Positions 45,526 through 53,246 of a stretch of DNA of 64,000 bases are shown here, piece after piece. Within the stretch, counting starts at the first letter, position 1. Each line of letters opens with the position of its first letter. The DNA is taken from the NCBI GenBank assembly GCA_008727115.1, contig CP044131.1, positions 3,658,001-3,722,000 on the forward strand. The letters run 5' to 3'. A model generated the notes under the pieces. The model saw only the letters and a list, made by a program, of their open reading frames with translations. It searched no databases and had not been told where the DNA came from. The DNA is from Comamonas testosteroni. Its GTDB lineage: Bacteria; Pseudomonadota; Gammaproteobacteria; Burkholderiales; Burkholderiaceae_C. The position numbers were made by a program, and so were the translations under genes.

Positions 45526-46851
45526 ATGAAAATCAAGCCTTTCAGCCTTCAGACGCTTGTACCGCTTGCGTTAACAGCCATCATTTCCATAGCGCATGCG
45601 CAGACTACAGCACCTGCCCTACCAGATCCTGCCAGCACCACGGTGCAGGCCATGGGTTGGATGCAAGGCTTTCCACCTGCGCCCGACAAGCTCATCACCT
45701 TTGACAACCCCGCGAGCAATGTCTATCCGCGTCTGCGCTGGACTTTCTCCCATATCCGCGAACTGGTACCAACGGCCAATGTCTGGCGTGGCCCTGGGGC
45801 GCCCAGCTCGCTGCAATCAGCGCCAATGGATTTGGACAATGTGCGCTTCAAAGTCATAGGCACCGGCGAGGAGCTGACTTTTGCCCAGTCGCTGGAACGT
45901 AATTACATCGACGGCATTGTGGTGCTGCACAAAGGCAAAATCGTCTATGAAAAATACATGGGAGCGCTGACGCCAGAGCGTCCGCACCTTGCCATGTCGG
46001 TGACCAAATCCTTTGTTGGCACACTGGCCGCTCTGCTGGCTAGCGAGGGAGCGATCAAGCCCGAGGCTCCTGTCACCGACTATGTGCCCGAGATGAAAAA
46101 CACAGCGTATGGCGATGCCACCGTGCGTGAAGTCATGGACATGACCATTGGCGTCAAATACTCAGAAAACTACGCCGACCCAAAAGCCGAGGTCTGGGAC
46201 TACGCCCGCGCTGGAGGCATGATGCCGCAAGGCAAAGACTATGCAGGACCCAAGAGTTTTTATGAGTTTTTGCAGAACTTGCAGAAGGAAGGCGAGCATG
46301 ACCGGGCTTTTGCGTACAAAACCGCCAACGCCGAAATGCTGGCCTGGATTGTGCGCCGAGCCAGTGGCAAATCGCTGGCTCAACTGCTGTCCGATCGCAT
46401 CTGGAGCCGCATAGGTGCCGAGCAAGATGGCTATTTCATGGTCGACCGCATTGGTACGGAGTCGGGCGGCGGTGGTCTGAACATTACGCTGCGTGACCTG
46501 GCGCGCTTTGGCGAGATGATGCGCAATCATGGCCGTGCTGCCAACGGCCAGCAGGTACTCCCCAAAGCCGTGATAGAAGATATTCGCCGTGGCGGTGATC
46601 CTGCCAAATTTGCCAAGGCTGGCTTTGCCACGCTGCCCGGCTGGTCGTATCGCAATATGTGGTGGGTCTCGAACAATGCTAATGGCGCCTATGCCGCTCG
46701 CGGCATTCACGGCCAAGCCATCTATATCGATCCCAAGGCCCAGATGGTGATCGCGCGCTTTGGGTCGCACCCGATTGCCGCCAACGGCGCCAATGACCCC
46801 ATCAGCCTGCCCATGTACCAAGCACTGGCTGATGCACTGATGAAGAAATAG
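45526..46851 (+). CDS. Serine hydrolase, beta-lactamase class C fold (NylB-like)
   Basis: A 441-residue exported hydrolase with signal peptide MKIKPFSLQTLVPLALTAI, cleaved after AHA. The catalytic SxxK is in MSVTKSFVG, and a Tyr-bearing GVKYSENYADP segment corresponds to the NylB active-site Tyr region. Family members hydrolyse esters or 6-aminohexanoate oligomers. GGAGA precedes ATG 45526 by six bases. Substrate cannot be settled. Separated from the radical SAM gene by a divergent gap. Confidence 0.88.
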   Translation: MKIKPFSLQTLVPLALTAIISIAHAQTTAPALPDPASTTVQAMGWMQGFPPAPDKLITFDNPASNVYPRLRWTFSHIRELVPTANVWRGPGAPSSLQSAPMDLDNVRFKVIGTGEELTFAQSLERNYIDGIVVLHKGKIVYEKYMGALTPERPHLAMSVTKSFVGTLAALLASEGAIKPEAPVTDYVPEMKNTAYGDATVREVMDMTIGVKYSENYADPKAEVWDYARAGGMMPQGKDYAGPKSFYEFLQNLQKEGEHDRAFAYKTANAEMLAWIVRRASGKSLAQLLSDRIWSRIGAEQDGYFMVDRIGTESGGGGLNITLRDLARFGEMMRNHGRAANGQQVLPKAVIEDIRRGGDPAKFAKAGFATLPGWSYRNMWWVSNNANGAYAARGIHGQAIYIDPKAQMVIARFGSHPIAANGANDPISLPMYQALADALMKK

Positions 46852-46876
46852 CGTCTTCAGCAACGAAAATGGCTGG

Positions 46877-47272
46877 ATGAGCCTACGCCCTCAATACCAT
46901 ATCCGCCCCAGCGCACAGGGCCCGCTGGCCTGGGATGTGCGCAAACTCATCGCGCTGACAGTGGCCCAGAAGCTGCAGCCACAGCCGGTGCTGCTGAGCG
47001 AAATCGCCGAGCTGGACCAGTGCTACTGGTTCAGCGAGCCCGGTGACAAGCCCACGCCACGCGCTATTGCAGAGCATATGAAGCTGATCGAAGCCGCCGA
47101 CACGGCCTACCCCATTTTGCTGGATGCCGAAGGTCGGCTGATGGACGGCATGCACCGCGCCGTCAAGCGGCTGGCGCAGGGCCATCAGGACATTCTGGCG
47201 CTGCGCCTGCGCGTCACACCAGTGCCTGATTTTGTGGGCGTCAATCCTGATGATTTGCCCTACGACGACTAA
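46877..47272 (+). CDS. ParB/Srx-like small protein, 131 aa
   Basis: The central segment YPILLDAEGRLMDGMHRAVKRLAQG has the DGxHR-type motif of the ParB/sulfiredoxin nucleotide-binding fold, here without a DNA-binding domain. Possibly a stand-alone ParB-fold protein of unknown target. It follows the hydrolase gene by 25 bp and could be co-transcribed with it. Confidence 0.75.
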   Translation: MSLRPQYHIRPSAQGPLAWDVRKLIALTVAQKLQPQPVLLSEIAELDQCYWFSEPGDKPTPRAIAEHMKLIEAADTAYPILLDAEGRLMDGMHRAVKRLAQGHQDILALRLRVTPVPDFVGVNPDDLPYDD

Positions 47273-47286
47273 GGCCGCTCTCTAAA

Positions 47287-47335
47287 ATTCATAGCTGCCA
47301 GCGCTTGTCACCAAAGCGCTGTCGGCAGATTTGAC
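47287..47335 (+). repeat. Family A repeat
   Basis: TTCATAGCTGCCAGCGCTTG, then TCACCAAAGCGCTGTCGGC and AGATTTGAC; canonical copy between the ParB-like gene and ohr. Confidence 0.85.
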
Positions 47336-47437
47336 AGAGATTCGTGCATTCTCCGCACAAGCGCTCTCACCCCTGCGAGCAACTGGCGTCATCAACATGG
47401 GTTAGCGTATGTCTTTCACCAACCCAAGGAGATCACC

Positions 47438-47854
47438 ATGGCCCAACTCGACAAGGTTTTGTACACCGCCCACGCTCACACCACCGGTGGCCGCGAAGGC
47501 GCATCGCGCACCGATGATGGCCGTCTGGACATCGCTCTGACCTCCCCCGGCGGCGCAGGCAAGGGCACCAACCCCGAGCAACTGTTTGCCGCGGGGTACT
47601 CCGCCTGCTTTATCGGTGCCATGAAGGCCGTGGCTGCACGCACACAAACAACCCTGCCCGCCGACCTGTCCGTGGACGCAGAAGTGGACCTGGGCCCCGT
47701 GGGCGAGGTGTTCGGCATCGCCGTGCGCATGACCATCAACCTGCCCGGCATGGACAAGGCCGCTGCCCAGCAACTGGTGGACGCTGCTCACCAAGTCTGC
47801 CCCTACTCCAACGCTACGCGCGGCAATATCGACGTGACCCTGACCATCGCTTAA
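47438..47854 (+). CDS. ohr: Organic hydroperoxide resistance protein Ohr
   Basis: A 138-residue OsmC/Ohr thiol peroxidase with the two catalytic cysteines in FAAGYSACFIGAMK and HQVCPYSNATRGN; it reduces organic and lipid hydroperoxides in the cytosol. The typical opening VLYTAHAHTTGGREG is present. AAGGAGA precedes the ATG. ohrR is not adjacent, so the regulator must lie elsewhere; I saw no clear OhrR operator. Confidence 0.95.
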   Translation: MAQLDKVLYTAHAHTTGGREGASRTDDGRLDIALTSPGGAGKGTNPEQLFAAGYSACFIGAMKAVAARTQTTLPADLSVDAEVDLGPVGEVFGIAVRMTINLPGMDKAAAQQLVDAAHQVCPYSNATRGNIDVTLTIA

Positions 47855-47865
47855 TAGCGATCACT

Positions 47866-47965
47866 CCCCTGTGGCGCTGCGCGCCTTCCCCTCGCTCTCT
47901 GCGTGCTTTGCACTTCGGGCGAGGGGACAACACCTTCGCTGCGGGGCGGCCCTTGCTTGGTGTTT
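47866..47965. repeat. Family B repeat downstream of ohr
   Basis: CCCCTGTGGCGCTGCGCGCC, an inner palindromic part, GAGGGGACAACACCTTCGC, TGCGGGGCGGCCCTTGC, TTGGTGTTTCTGG. Lies between convergent ohr and the RNA-ligase-like gene. Confidence 0.85.
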
Positions 47966-48085
47966 CTGGTTTGGACTGCGCCAGTTTCAAGCCTTCCGGC
48001 CCTCAATTACTCTCCTTGGGTGCTTCGCACCATTTTTTAAGTTGTCGCCCCAACCGGACCTTGCGTCCGTTTTTTATGCCCTGCA

Positions 48086-48745
48086 CTACGCCCACAGCGC
48101 GCCATGTTGCGGCTGGTATTGTTGCCGCTGCAAATCCCACAGGCCTTCTACCACCAGCGGGCCGGCAATATCGTGACTGGCGTAGCGCACCAGCGCCAGT
48201 TGCTGCACGTCTATCGACAGCTGCGGCAGGCCCACACCAGCAGACTGCAAGTGATCAACCACCCGTAGCAACGGCAGCTCTCTAGCGTAGTGACCCAGGG
48301 TCACATGCGGCTGGTAGTGCCAGCCCGGCTCTGGCGGCCAGGGCTGCAGTGCATCGTGCAGTCGGGTCAGCACATCGGCGCCCTGCGTCACGCTCAGATA
48401 CGGCACGGTGGTGAAGCTACCCACGCCCTGCAGCTGCACGGCAAACGGCGGCTGGGCCAGCGTTTTCAAAATGTCCAGATCGGCTTGCAGGTGCTCAGGC
48501 GCAAATTCAGCCACTGCGTGGGGCGTGGCATCGCACAGACCACGATAGGCCAGCGTCAGATGCGGCTGGCGGACATAGCGTGCCAGCAGCGCATCGCCCA
48601 GCGCATGGCGTGCGGCCTGCACCGTGGCGTTGACGGCCTCGGAATCAATCAGCACCACCCAGACCGCACACCAGGGGCAGCCTTGGTGCCACTCGGCAAA
48701 ATCTCGGTCTTCGCAGGGCTGTGACAGGGCGTGGCTGGCATTCAT
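48086..48745 (-). CDS. 2'-5' RNA ligase / 2H phosphoesterase family protein
   Basis: A 219-residue protein with the paired HxT motifs of 2H phosphoesterases (RQPHLTLAYRG and YQPHVTLGHYA). Such enzymes open or join 2',3'-cyclic phosphates on RNA or nucleotides. The N-terminus (MNASHALSQPCEDRDFAEWH) is unusual for LigT/ThpR and carries a CPWC pair. Divergent from srkA. Substrate unknown. Confidence 0.87.
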   Translation of the reverse strand: MNASHALSQPCEDRDFAEWHQGCPWCAVWVVLIDSEAVNATVQAARHALGDALLARYVRQPHLTLAYRGLCDATPHAVAEFAPEHLQADLDILKTLAQPPFAVQLQGVGSFTTVPYLSVTQGADVLTRLHDALQPWPPEPGWHYQPHVTLGHYARELPLLRVVDHLQSAGVGLPQLSIDVQQLALVRYASHDIAGPLVVEGLWDLQRQQYQPQHGALWA

Positions 48746-48806
48746 GATGGTGAGTGTGCCAGCTTGTGAAGAAGTCTCTTGCCTACGGCGTATTCAATAG
48801 AAATCG

Positions 48807-48858
48807 CACTCTAACCCATGCTGGTAAAGCGCAACCAGCTATCAAATCAAAAGCAATG
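48807..48858 (-). repeat. Family A repeat, minus orientation
   Basis: On the minus strand: TGATTTGATAGCTGGTTGCG, CTTTACCAGC, ATGGGTTAGAG. A diverged copy in the srkA upstream region. Confidence 0.65.
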
Positions 48859-48921
48859 CGCGCAACCTCAAAGTCCGGCGAATTGCGACCCGGCCCTGGC
48901 TTTGCACATGACAATGACTGG

Positions 48922-49956
48922 ATGAGCGAAATGCAAGACCTCTCTCACCCCTATGCTGCCCTTACGCCGGACTGCGTGATCGATGCACTGTGCAGCACCG
49001 GCCTGCTGCCGGACGGGCGCCTGACGGCGCTCAGCTCCTACGAGAACCGCGTCTATCTGGCCCATCAGGATGATGGCGACAAGGTAGTGGCCAAGTTCTA
49101 CCGCCCTGGCCGCTGGAGCCAGGCGCAGATCGAGGAGGAGCATGCTTTCTCGCAAGAGCTGGCGGCCAAGGAAATTCCCGTCGTTGCGCCGCTGGTGCTG
49201 GAAGGCACGACTGTGCATGAGCATGCAGGCTTTCTATTCAGCGTCAGTCCCTGGCGCGGCGGGCGCAGACCCGAACTGGACGACTGGGAGGTGCTGGAAT
49301 GGATTGGCCGCTTTCTGGCCCGCATCCACACCGTGGGTTCGGCCCAGACGTTTGCGCATCGCCCGGCGCTCAATCTACAAAGCTTTGGCCATGACTCCAT
49401 GCGCTATCTGCTGGACAACGATGTGGTCGCCATCGAGGTGCGCAGCCGCTGGCAGCAGGCTTGTGAGACCGCTCTTGCCTTGATAGCACCTGCCGCAGAT
49501 GGGTTAAGCGCTGCAGGCCATTTCGGCTTGCAAAGTGCCAAGCAGATTCGTCTGCACGGCGACTGTCACCCCGGCAATATTCTGTGGACACCGCTGGACG
49601 ACAACGGCCACGGCGGCCCGCATTTTGTGGATCTGGACGATGCCCGCAGCGGCCCGGCCGTGCAGGACTTGTGGATGCTCTTGTCTGGCGACAGAGGCCA
49701 GCAAACCCAGCAGCTATCGGCCCTGCTGGAAGGCTATGAGCAGTTTCGCCCCTTTGACCGGCGCGAGCTGGCCCTGATCGAGCCGCTGCGCACGCTGCGT
49801 CTGCTGCACTACAGCGCCTGGCTGGCACGCCGCTGGCAAGACCCCATCTTTGCCATCAACTTCCCCTGGTTTGGCAGCTTTGACTACTGGCAAGGCCAGG
49901 TCGACATGCTCAACGAGCAGATCGAAGCCATGCAGGCAGAGCCGCTCTACGCCTGA
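48922..49956 (+). CDS. srkA: Stress response kinase SrkA (YihE/RdoA)
   Basis: The ~344-residue protein kinase of the aminoglycoside-phosphotransferase fold closely follows E. coli SrkA (SYENRVYLAHQDDGDKVV, AKFYRPGRWSQAQIEEEH, catalytic RLHGDCHPGNILW and FVDLDDARSGPAVQDLW). In E. coli it dampens Cpx-linked death pathways. I use ATG 48922 (MSEMQDLSHPYAALTP); ATG 48931 is also possible; the longer upstream frame runs through a repeat. Residues around 187-203 are encoded by a repeat family A copy. Confidence 0.92.
   Translation: MSEMQDLSHPYAALTPDCVIDALCSTGLLPDGRLTALSSYENRVYLAHQDDGDKVVAKFYRPGRWSQAQIEEEHAFSQELAAKEIPVVAPLVLEGTTVHEHAGFLFSVSPWRGGRRPELDDWEVLEWIGRFLARIHTVGSAQTFAHRPALNLQSFGHDSMRYLLDNDVVAIEVRSRWQQACETALALIAPAADGLSAAGHFGLQSAKQIRLHGDCHPGNILWTPLDDNGHGGPHFVDLDDARSGPAVQDLWMLLSGDRGQQTQQLSALLEGYEQFRPFDRRELALIEPLRTLRLLHYSAWLARRWQDPIFAINFPWFGSFDYWQGQVDMLNEQIEAMQAEPLYA
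49480..49530 (+). repeat. Family A repeat embedded in srkA
   Basis: TTGATAGCACCTGCCGCAGA, TGGGTTAAGCGCTGCAGGCC, ATTTCGGCTTG: head, AAGCGCT and GGCCATTT.GGCTTG tail all correspond to family A. In frame, encoding a low-complexity loop before the conserved HGDCH motif. Confidence 0.7.
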
Positions 49957-50032
49957 GCCGGAGCCCCTTGCCTATCCATGAGCACAGCCCGCCCTGCGGC
50001 CTGTGCTTTATTCGCGGCCACTACCGACTCAT

Positions 50033-50491
50033 TCAGCACCGCCCCTGCAGCCGACATTCGGGCACCACTTGTCCGTGCGCATCACGCCACTGGACATTGC
50101 TGGAGCCGGGTACTGCGACAGGCTCAGGCAACACAGTTGCCTCCTGTGCGGGGCGCGGCTGCTGATGGGGATCATGCAAGACGGTTGACGTACCCACGCC
50201 AACACCAACGCTTGCGGCACCCACTCCGGTCGAGGCTCCGACCCCGGCACTGCCGAGCACCTGCCCACGCTGATTGACTCCCACGCCCACACCGACAGGG
50301 CCGACACCTGTTCCCACACCCGCACTCAAGCCCCCGCTGCCAAGACCAACACCTACAGAAAAAGGCCCGACGGGAATACCCACGCCCACTCCTGCGCCCA
50401 CAGAGCCGCAGGCAGGCAAGGCAAGAATCAGCGCCATAGCCAAGGCTGCGCCCAGTGCCTTGCCGCAATAAGGTCTGTAAGGAGTGTTCAT
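50033..50491 (-). CDS. Val/Gly-rich putative lipoprotein, 152 aa
   Basis: Has a lipoprotein signal (ALAMALILALPAC, lipobox LPAC) followed by ~90 residues in which Gly and Val alternate (GVGVGIPVGPFSVGVGLG; GVGPVGVGVGVNQRG). The C-terminus is polar with a final Cys pair region. Such a sequence may form a flexible or amyloid-like surface fibre; function unknown. ATG 50491 marks the signal peptide start; the open frame runs further upstream. Codon pattern keeps the other strand open, but those frames lack signals. Confidence 0.7.
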   Translation of the reverse strand: MNTPYRPYCGKALGAALAMALILALPACGSVGAGVGVGIPVGPFSVGVGLGSGGLSAGVGTGVGPVGVGVGVNQRGQVLGSAGVGASTGVGAASVGVGVGTSTVLHDPHQQPRPAQEATVLPEPVAVPGSSNVQWRDAHGQVVPECRLQGRC

Positions 50492-50501
50492 ATCCGCCAA
50501 C

Positions 50502-51209
50502 TTATTCACTTTTAACATCCTCATTGTCATCCGCTGCACGGGCAAAAAGATTATCAATGAGTAGCTCGATCAAGGGCTTCAGGGCCAGTTTCTGGGATGC
50601 ACCGGGAGCCAGCAGATTGTTGTGTACCAAGGCCATCCAGAACGGACTGGCCAGCAACTGTGCACTGCGGTGCACGGAGCGTGTTTTAAGCTCCCCTTCC
50701 TTGACAGCGAGTGCCAGCAAGTCCTGCACATAGTGCTGCCAGGTATCAAAGGCCAGTTCTTTGTACAACCTGCCCAGCTCCGGAGCATGGCGCGCCTCGC
50801 TGAGAACCAGCCGCGCCAGCGTGCCGCGCTCACTGCTCTCCACCGCCTCCAGCGTTGGCAGCAGACTGCGCCTCAGAAAGGCTTTGACAGTCTCACCTTT
50901 CCTGCGCTTGAGTGGCTGGTAGGCAACCGAATGCCTCAGGGCATGCGCCACCACGCCGCGCAGCAGCTCATCCTTGGACGGGTAGTACAGATACAGCGTC
51001 CCCTTTGCAACACCGGCCCTGCGTGCAATGCGCTCCATGGTGCTGCGCGCCACGCCAGACTCCGCAAATTCAGCCAGTGCCGCTTCCGCAATCAGCTGGC
51101 GTGTTTGCGCCGTCTTATCCACGCTGGGGCCGCGCGTTCTGCGCCGCCGCATTGTCTGCACCGCTATATCCGAGTCTGCACAAGGGACTGCAGCCTTGCC
51201 ATCCTTCAT
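50502..51209 (-). CDS. TetR family transcriptional regulator
   Basis: A ~235-residue repressor with the TetR helix-turn-helix (IAEAALAEFAESGVARSTME, IARRAGVAKGTLYLYYPSK), preceded by an Arg-rich arm (MRRRRTRG). The C-terminal helical domain would bind ligand and dimerise. The exact start is uncertain: ATG 51209 or ATG 51152. Divergent from an MFS exporter with an inverted repeat between them, so it probably represses that gene. Confidence 0.87.
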   Translation of the reverse strand: MKDGKAAVPCADSDIAVQTMRRRRTRGPSVDKTAQTRQLIAEAALAEFAESGVARSTMERIARRAGVAKGTLYLYYPSKDELLRGVVAHALRHSVAYQPLKRRKGETVKAFLRRSLLPTLEAVESSERGTLARLVLSEARHAPELGRLYKELAFDTWQHYVQDLLALAVKEGELKTRSVHRSAQLLASPFWMALVHNNLLAPGASQKLALKPLIELLIDNLFARAADDNEDVKSE

Positions 51210-51236
51210 TCTTCGAGGCCCTTTTTTAGAATGGAC

Positions 51237-51260
51237 AAAATTGACCAGAAAGTCATTTTT
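51237..51260. promoter_or_regulatory. Inverted repeat between TetR and MFS genes
   Basis: AAAATTGAC (51237-51245), CAGAAA, GTCATTTTT (51252-51260) forms a near-perfect dyad. TTGACC at 51241 also fits a -35 box, with TAATTT sixteen bases on as a weak -10. Bound TetR would block transcription. Confidence 0.6.
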
Positions 51261-51304
51261 AATAATTTTAGTCTCGGCAGATTTCTCCACATAAGACATG
51301 CGGA

Positions 51305-52540
51305 ATGCCGAATCCACCACGTATTTTCACCATGCAATCTCGCCTGAGCCCCTATGCCTGGGTCTGCTTTTCCATGTGCGTAGGCGTCATGGGAACGGCT
51401 CTTGCCAGCCCGCTCTATCCGCTTTATCAGCAAGCCTGGGGGCTGCAGCCCAGCCATATCACGCAGATTTTCGTGACCTACATGCTGGGTGCGCTGATCA
51501 GCCTGCTATTTCTGGGCCGGCTGACCAACCTCTTTGGATTTCTCAAGGTGCTGCGTCTAGGCCTGATCGTGATGACCGTAGGCGTCATCGGCTCGGCCCT
51601 GTCATGGAATGCCTGGAGTCTGGGCGCATCCCGATTCATCATCGGGCTAGCCTCGGGTTTGATCACCACCTCGGCCTCCATAGGCATGACCCAGCTCAAC
51701 AACAAGGGAGACCTGCAGCGTGCGGCTGCCACCACCAGTCTGACGATTGCCTTCGGCTTCGGCCTGGGGCCGGTGGTGGGTGGCCTGATGGCGCAATGGG
51801 TGCCATTCCCTCTGGTCAGCAGCTATCTGCCGCCGATTGCACTGAGCTTTCTGGGTATTCATGCACTGTTCAAGATCCAGCTGCCTGCGGCCCATGCAGA
51901 CACTCACAGAACTTCCAGCCTGAGGCTCCATGACGTTCTGCCCAGCATTTCCCAGCCTCGCAAGCCCTTTCTCTATCACTACGCACTGGGCTGCATGGCG
52001 GCATTTTCGGCCTTCGGCATGTTCAGCCTGTTCGCCGCCATGGCCCCCAGCTTCATGGCCCAGATGCTGCCCTGGCACGGGCCTGCGGTCTCTGGTCTGT
52101 CCATCGGCGTCATCCTGTTTCTGTCGGCCGGCATTCAGCTGATCGCCCGACCCTACCCCACCAAGCAACTGGCCATCGTCGGTTTTTTTGCCCTGGCGTT
52201 CACCAATGCACTGCTGATTCTCAATCTGTTTGCGGGCTCGCCATGGCTGTTCGCCCTGAGCGTGCTGAGCATGTCTTGCGGACACGCGCTGTGCAACCTG
52301 TCGGGCATGGCGGTGGTCAACAAGGTCTCCAAGCCAGCCAACCGCACGGGGCTGCTGTCCACCTATCTGGTCGTGGGCTATATCGGCACCATCGTGCCCA
52401 TTCTGGGCATGGGCTGGCTGTCTGACCACATTGGCTTGACTGGCGCCATGATCGGTTTCTGTACCTGCCTTGGCCTGCTTTCACTCGTACTTGGAGGCAT
52501 CAGCATCCGGGCACGTATCCTGCCAGTACCGCGCCAGTGA
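51305..52540 (+). CDS. MFS transporter (efflux type)
   Basis: A 411-residue protein with 12 predicted membrane helices and the major-facilitator loop 2-3 motif (LGALISLLFLGRLTNLFGFL, the G..DR.G variant with Asn). Pairs with a divergent TetR repressor, the usual layout of drug or solvent efflux genes. ATG 51305 or ATG 51332 may be the start; neither has a clear Shine-Dalgarno. Substrate unknown. Confidence 0.87.
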   Translation: MPNPPRIFTMQSRLSPYAWVCFSMCVGVMGTALASPLYPLYQQAWGLQPSHITQIFVTYMLGALISLLFLGRLTNLFGFLKVLRLGLIVMTVGVIGSALSWNAWSLGASRFIIGLASGLITTSASIGMTQLNNKGDLQRAAATTSLTIAFGFGLGPVVGGLMAQWVPFPLVSSYLPPIALSFLGIHALFKIQLPAAHADTHRTSSLRLHDVLPSISQPRKPFLYHYALGCMAAFSAFGMFSLFAAMAPSFMAQMLPWHGPAVSGLSIGVILFLSAGIQLIARPYPTKQLAIVGFFALAFTNALLILNLFAGSPWLFALSVLSMSCGHALCNLSGMAVVNKVSKPANRTGLLSTYLVVGYIGTIVPILGMGWLSDHIGLTGAMIGFCTCLGLLSLVLGGISIRARILPVPRQ

Positions 52541-52818
52541 GCCCTGTTATCCGAAGTGCGAGCCAGCCACCTGCGCAGCCAGACAGCCACCGCCTATTCA
52601 AGCGCTTTATGAGCAAGCTCTGGATGCTATTTTTCTCGTGTGTTTATCGAACGAAGAGTCTTGAACCTGGAGATCCAGTCGGCCCAACAATGCAGGGCAG
52701 CTAGCACCCCAAAGCAGATATTGCTTAGCGAGGAACAGCTCACTTTTCCAAGCTTTGCCCAACTTTGTGAGGCTTGAGCCAATAATGACCAGGTCCTTCA
52801 TAACAGCCGAGACCTTGG
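52541..52818. other. Intergenic, no gene recognised
   Basis: Nearly 280 bases with no credible ORF on either strand, no repeat copy and no clear terminator. Confidence 0.5.
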
Positions 52819-53094
52819 ATGTCACCACTCTGGTTCTTTGCACTCGCCATCTTTTTTGGATGCTTGGCCTACGACGCGTTCCAGTTTCACGCTTCGGTGA
52901 ATCATCGGGTTTGGGCGGTTCCCCCCTTGTCTGGCAGAGCGGTGGGAGTCGACCCCTTGTCAGTGAGAGAACAAGCGGTTTCACGCTCCCACAAGTACAC
53001 AGGGGCCGAAGGCATTCCAGGCTTGCACTGGGTCTTCCTGGTAATGGCTTTGGTATGTGCCGCTTCGGGCGCATATTTCTGGCTTTTCGATTGA
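52819..53094 (+). CDS. Hypothetical membrane protein, 91 aa
   Basis: Two hydrophobic helices (PLWFFALAIFFGCLAYDAF and WVFLVMALVCAASGAYFWLF) flank a ~45-residue polar loop. No family recognised, and ribosome-binding support is weak. Convergent with htpG. Confidence 0.6.
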   Translation: MSPLWFFALAIFFGCLAYDAFQFHASVNHRVWAVPPLSGRAVGVDPLSVREQAVSRSHKYTGAEGIPGLHWVFLVMALVCAASGAYFWLFD

Positions 53095-53190
53095 AGCGAT
53101 GTCACTCCGTAATCTTGAGCTTCTGAGGCCATGACATTTGACGAGCACCAATAGCCATCAATGGCCGCTTGCAGTCAAGCGCAGCCCATA

Positions 53191-53229
53191 AAAAAATCCC
53201 CGCAGAGCCACCACTCTGCGGGGATTTTT
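53191..53229. terminator. Terminator of htpG (bidirectional)
   Basis: AAAAATCCCCGCAGAG pairs with CTCTGCGGGGATTTTT, a 16-bp perfect stem with a six-base loop. Confidence 0.92.
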
Positions 53230-53246
53230 ATTGAGAGCTAAACCGT

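Noticed and set aside
48754..48921. N-terminal extension of SrkA
   Set aside because: It runs through a diverged repeat and lacks similarity to SrkA, whose conserved start lies at 48922-48931.
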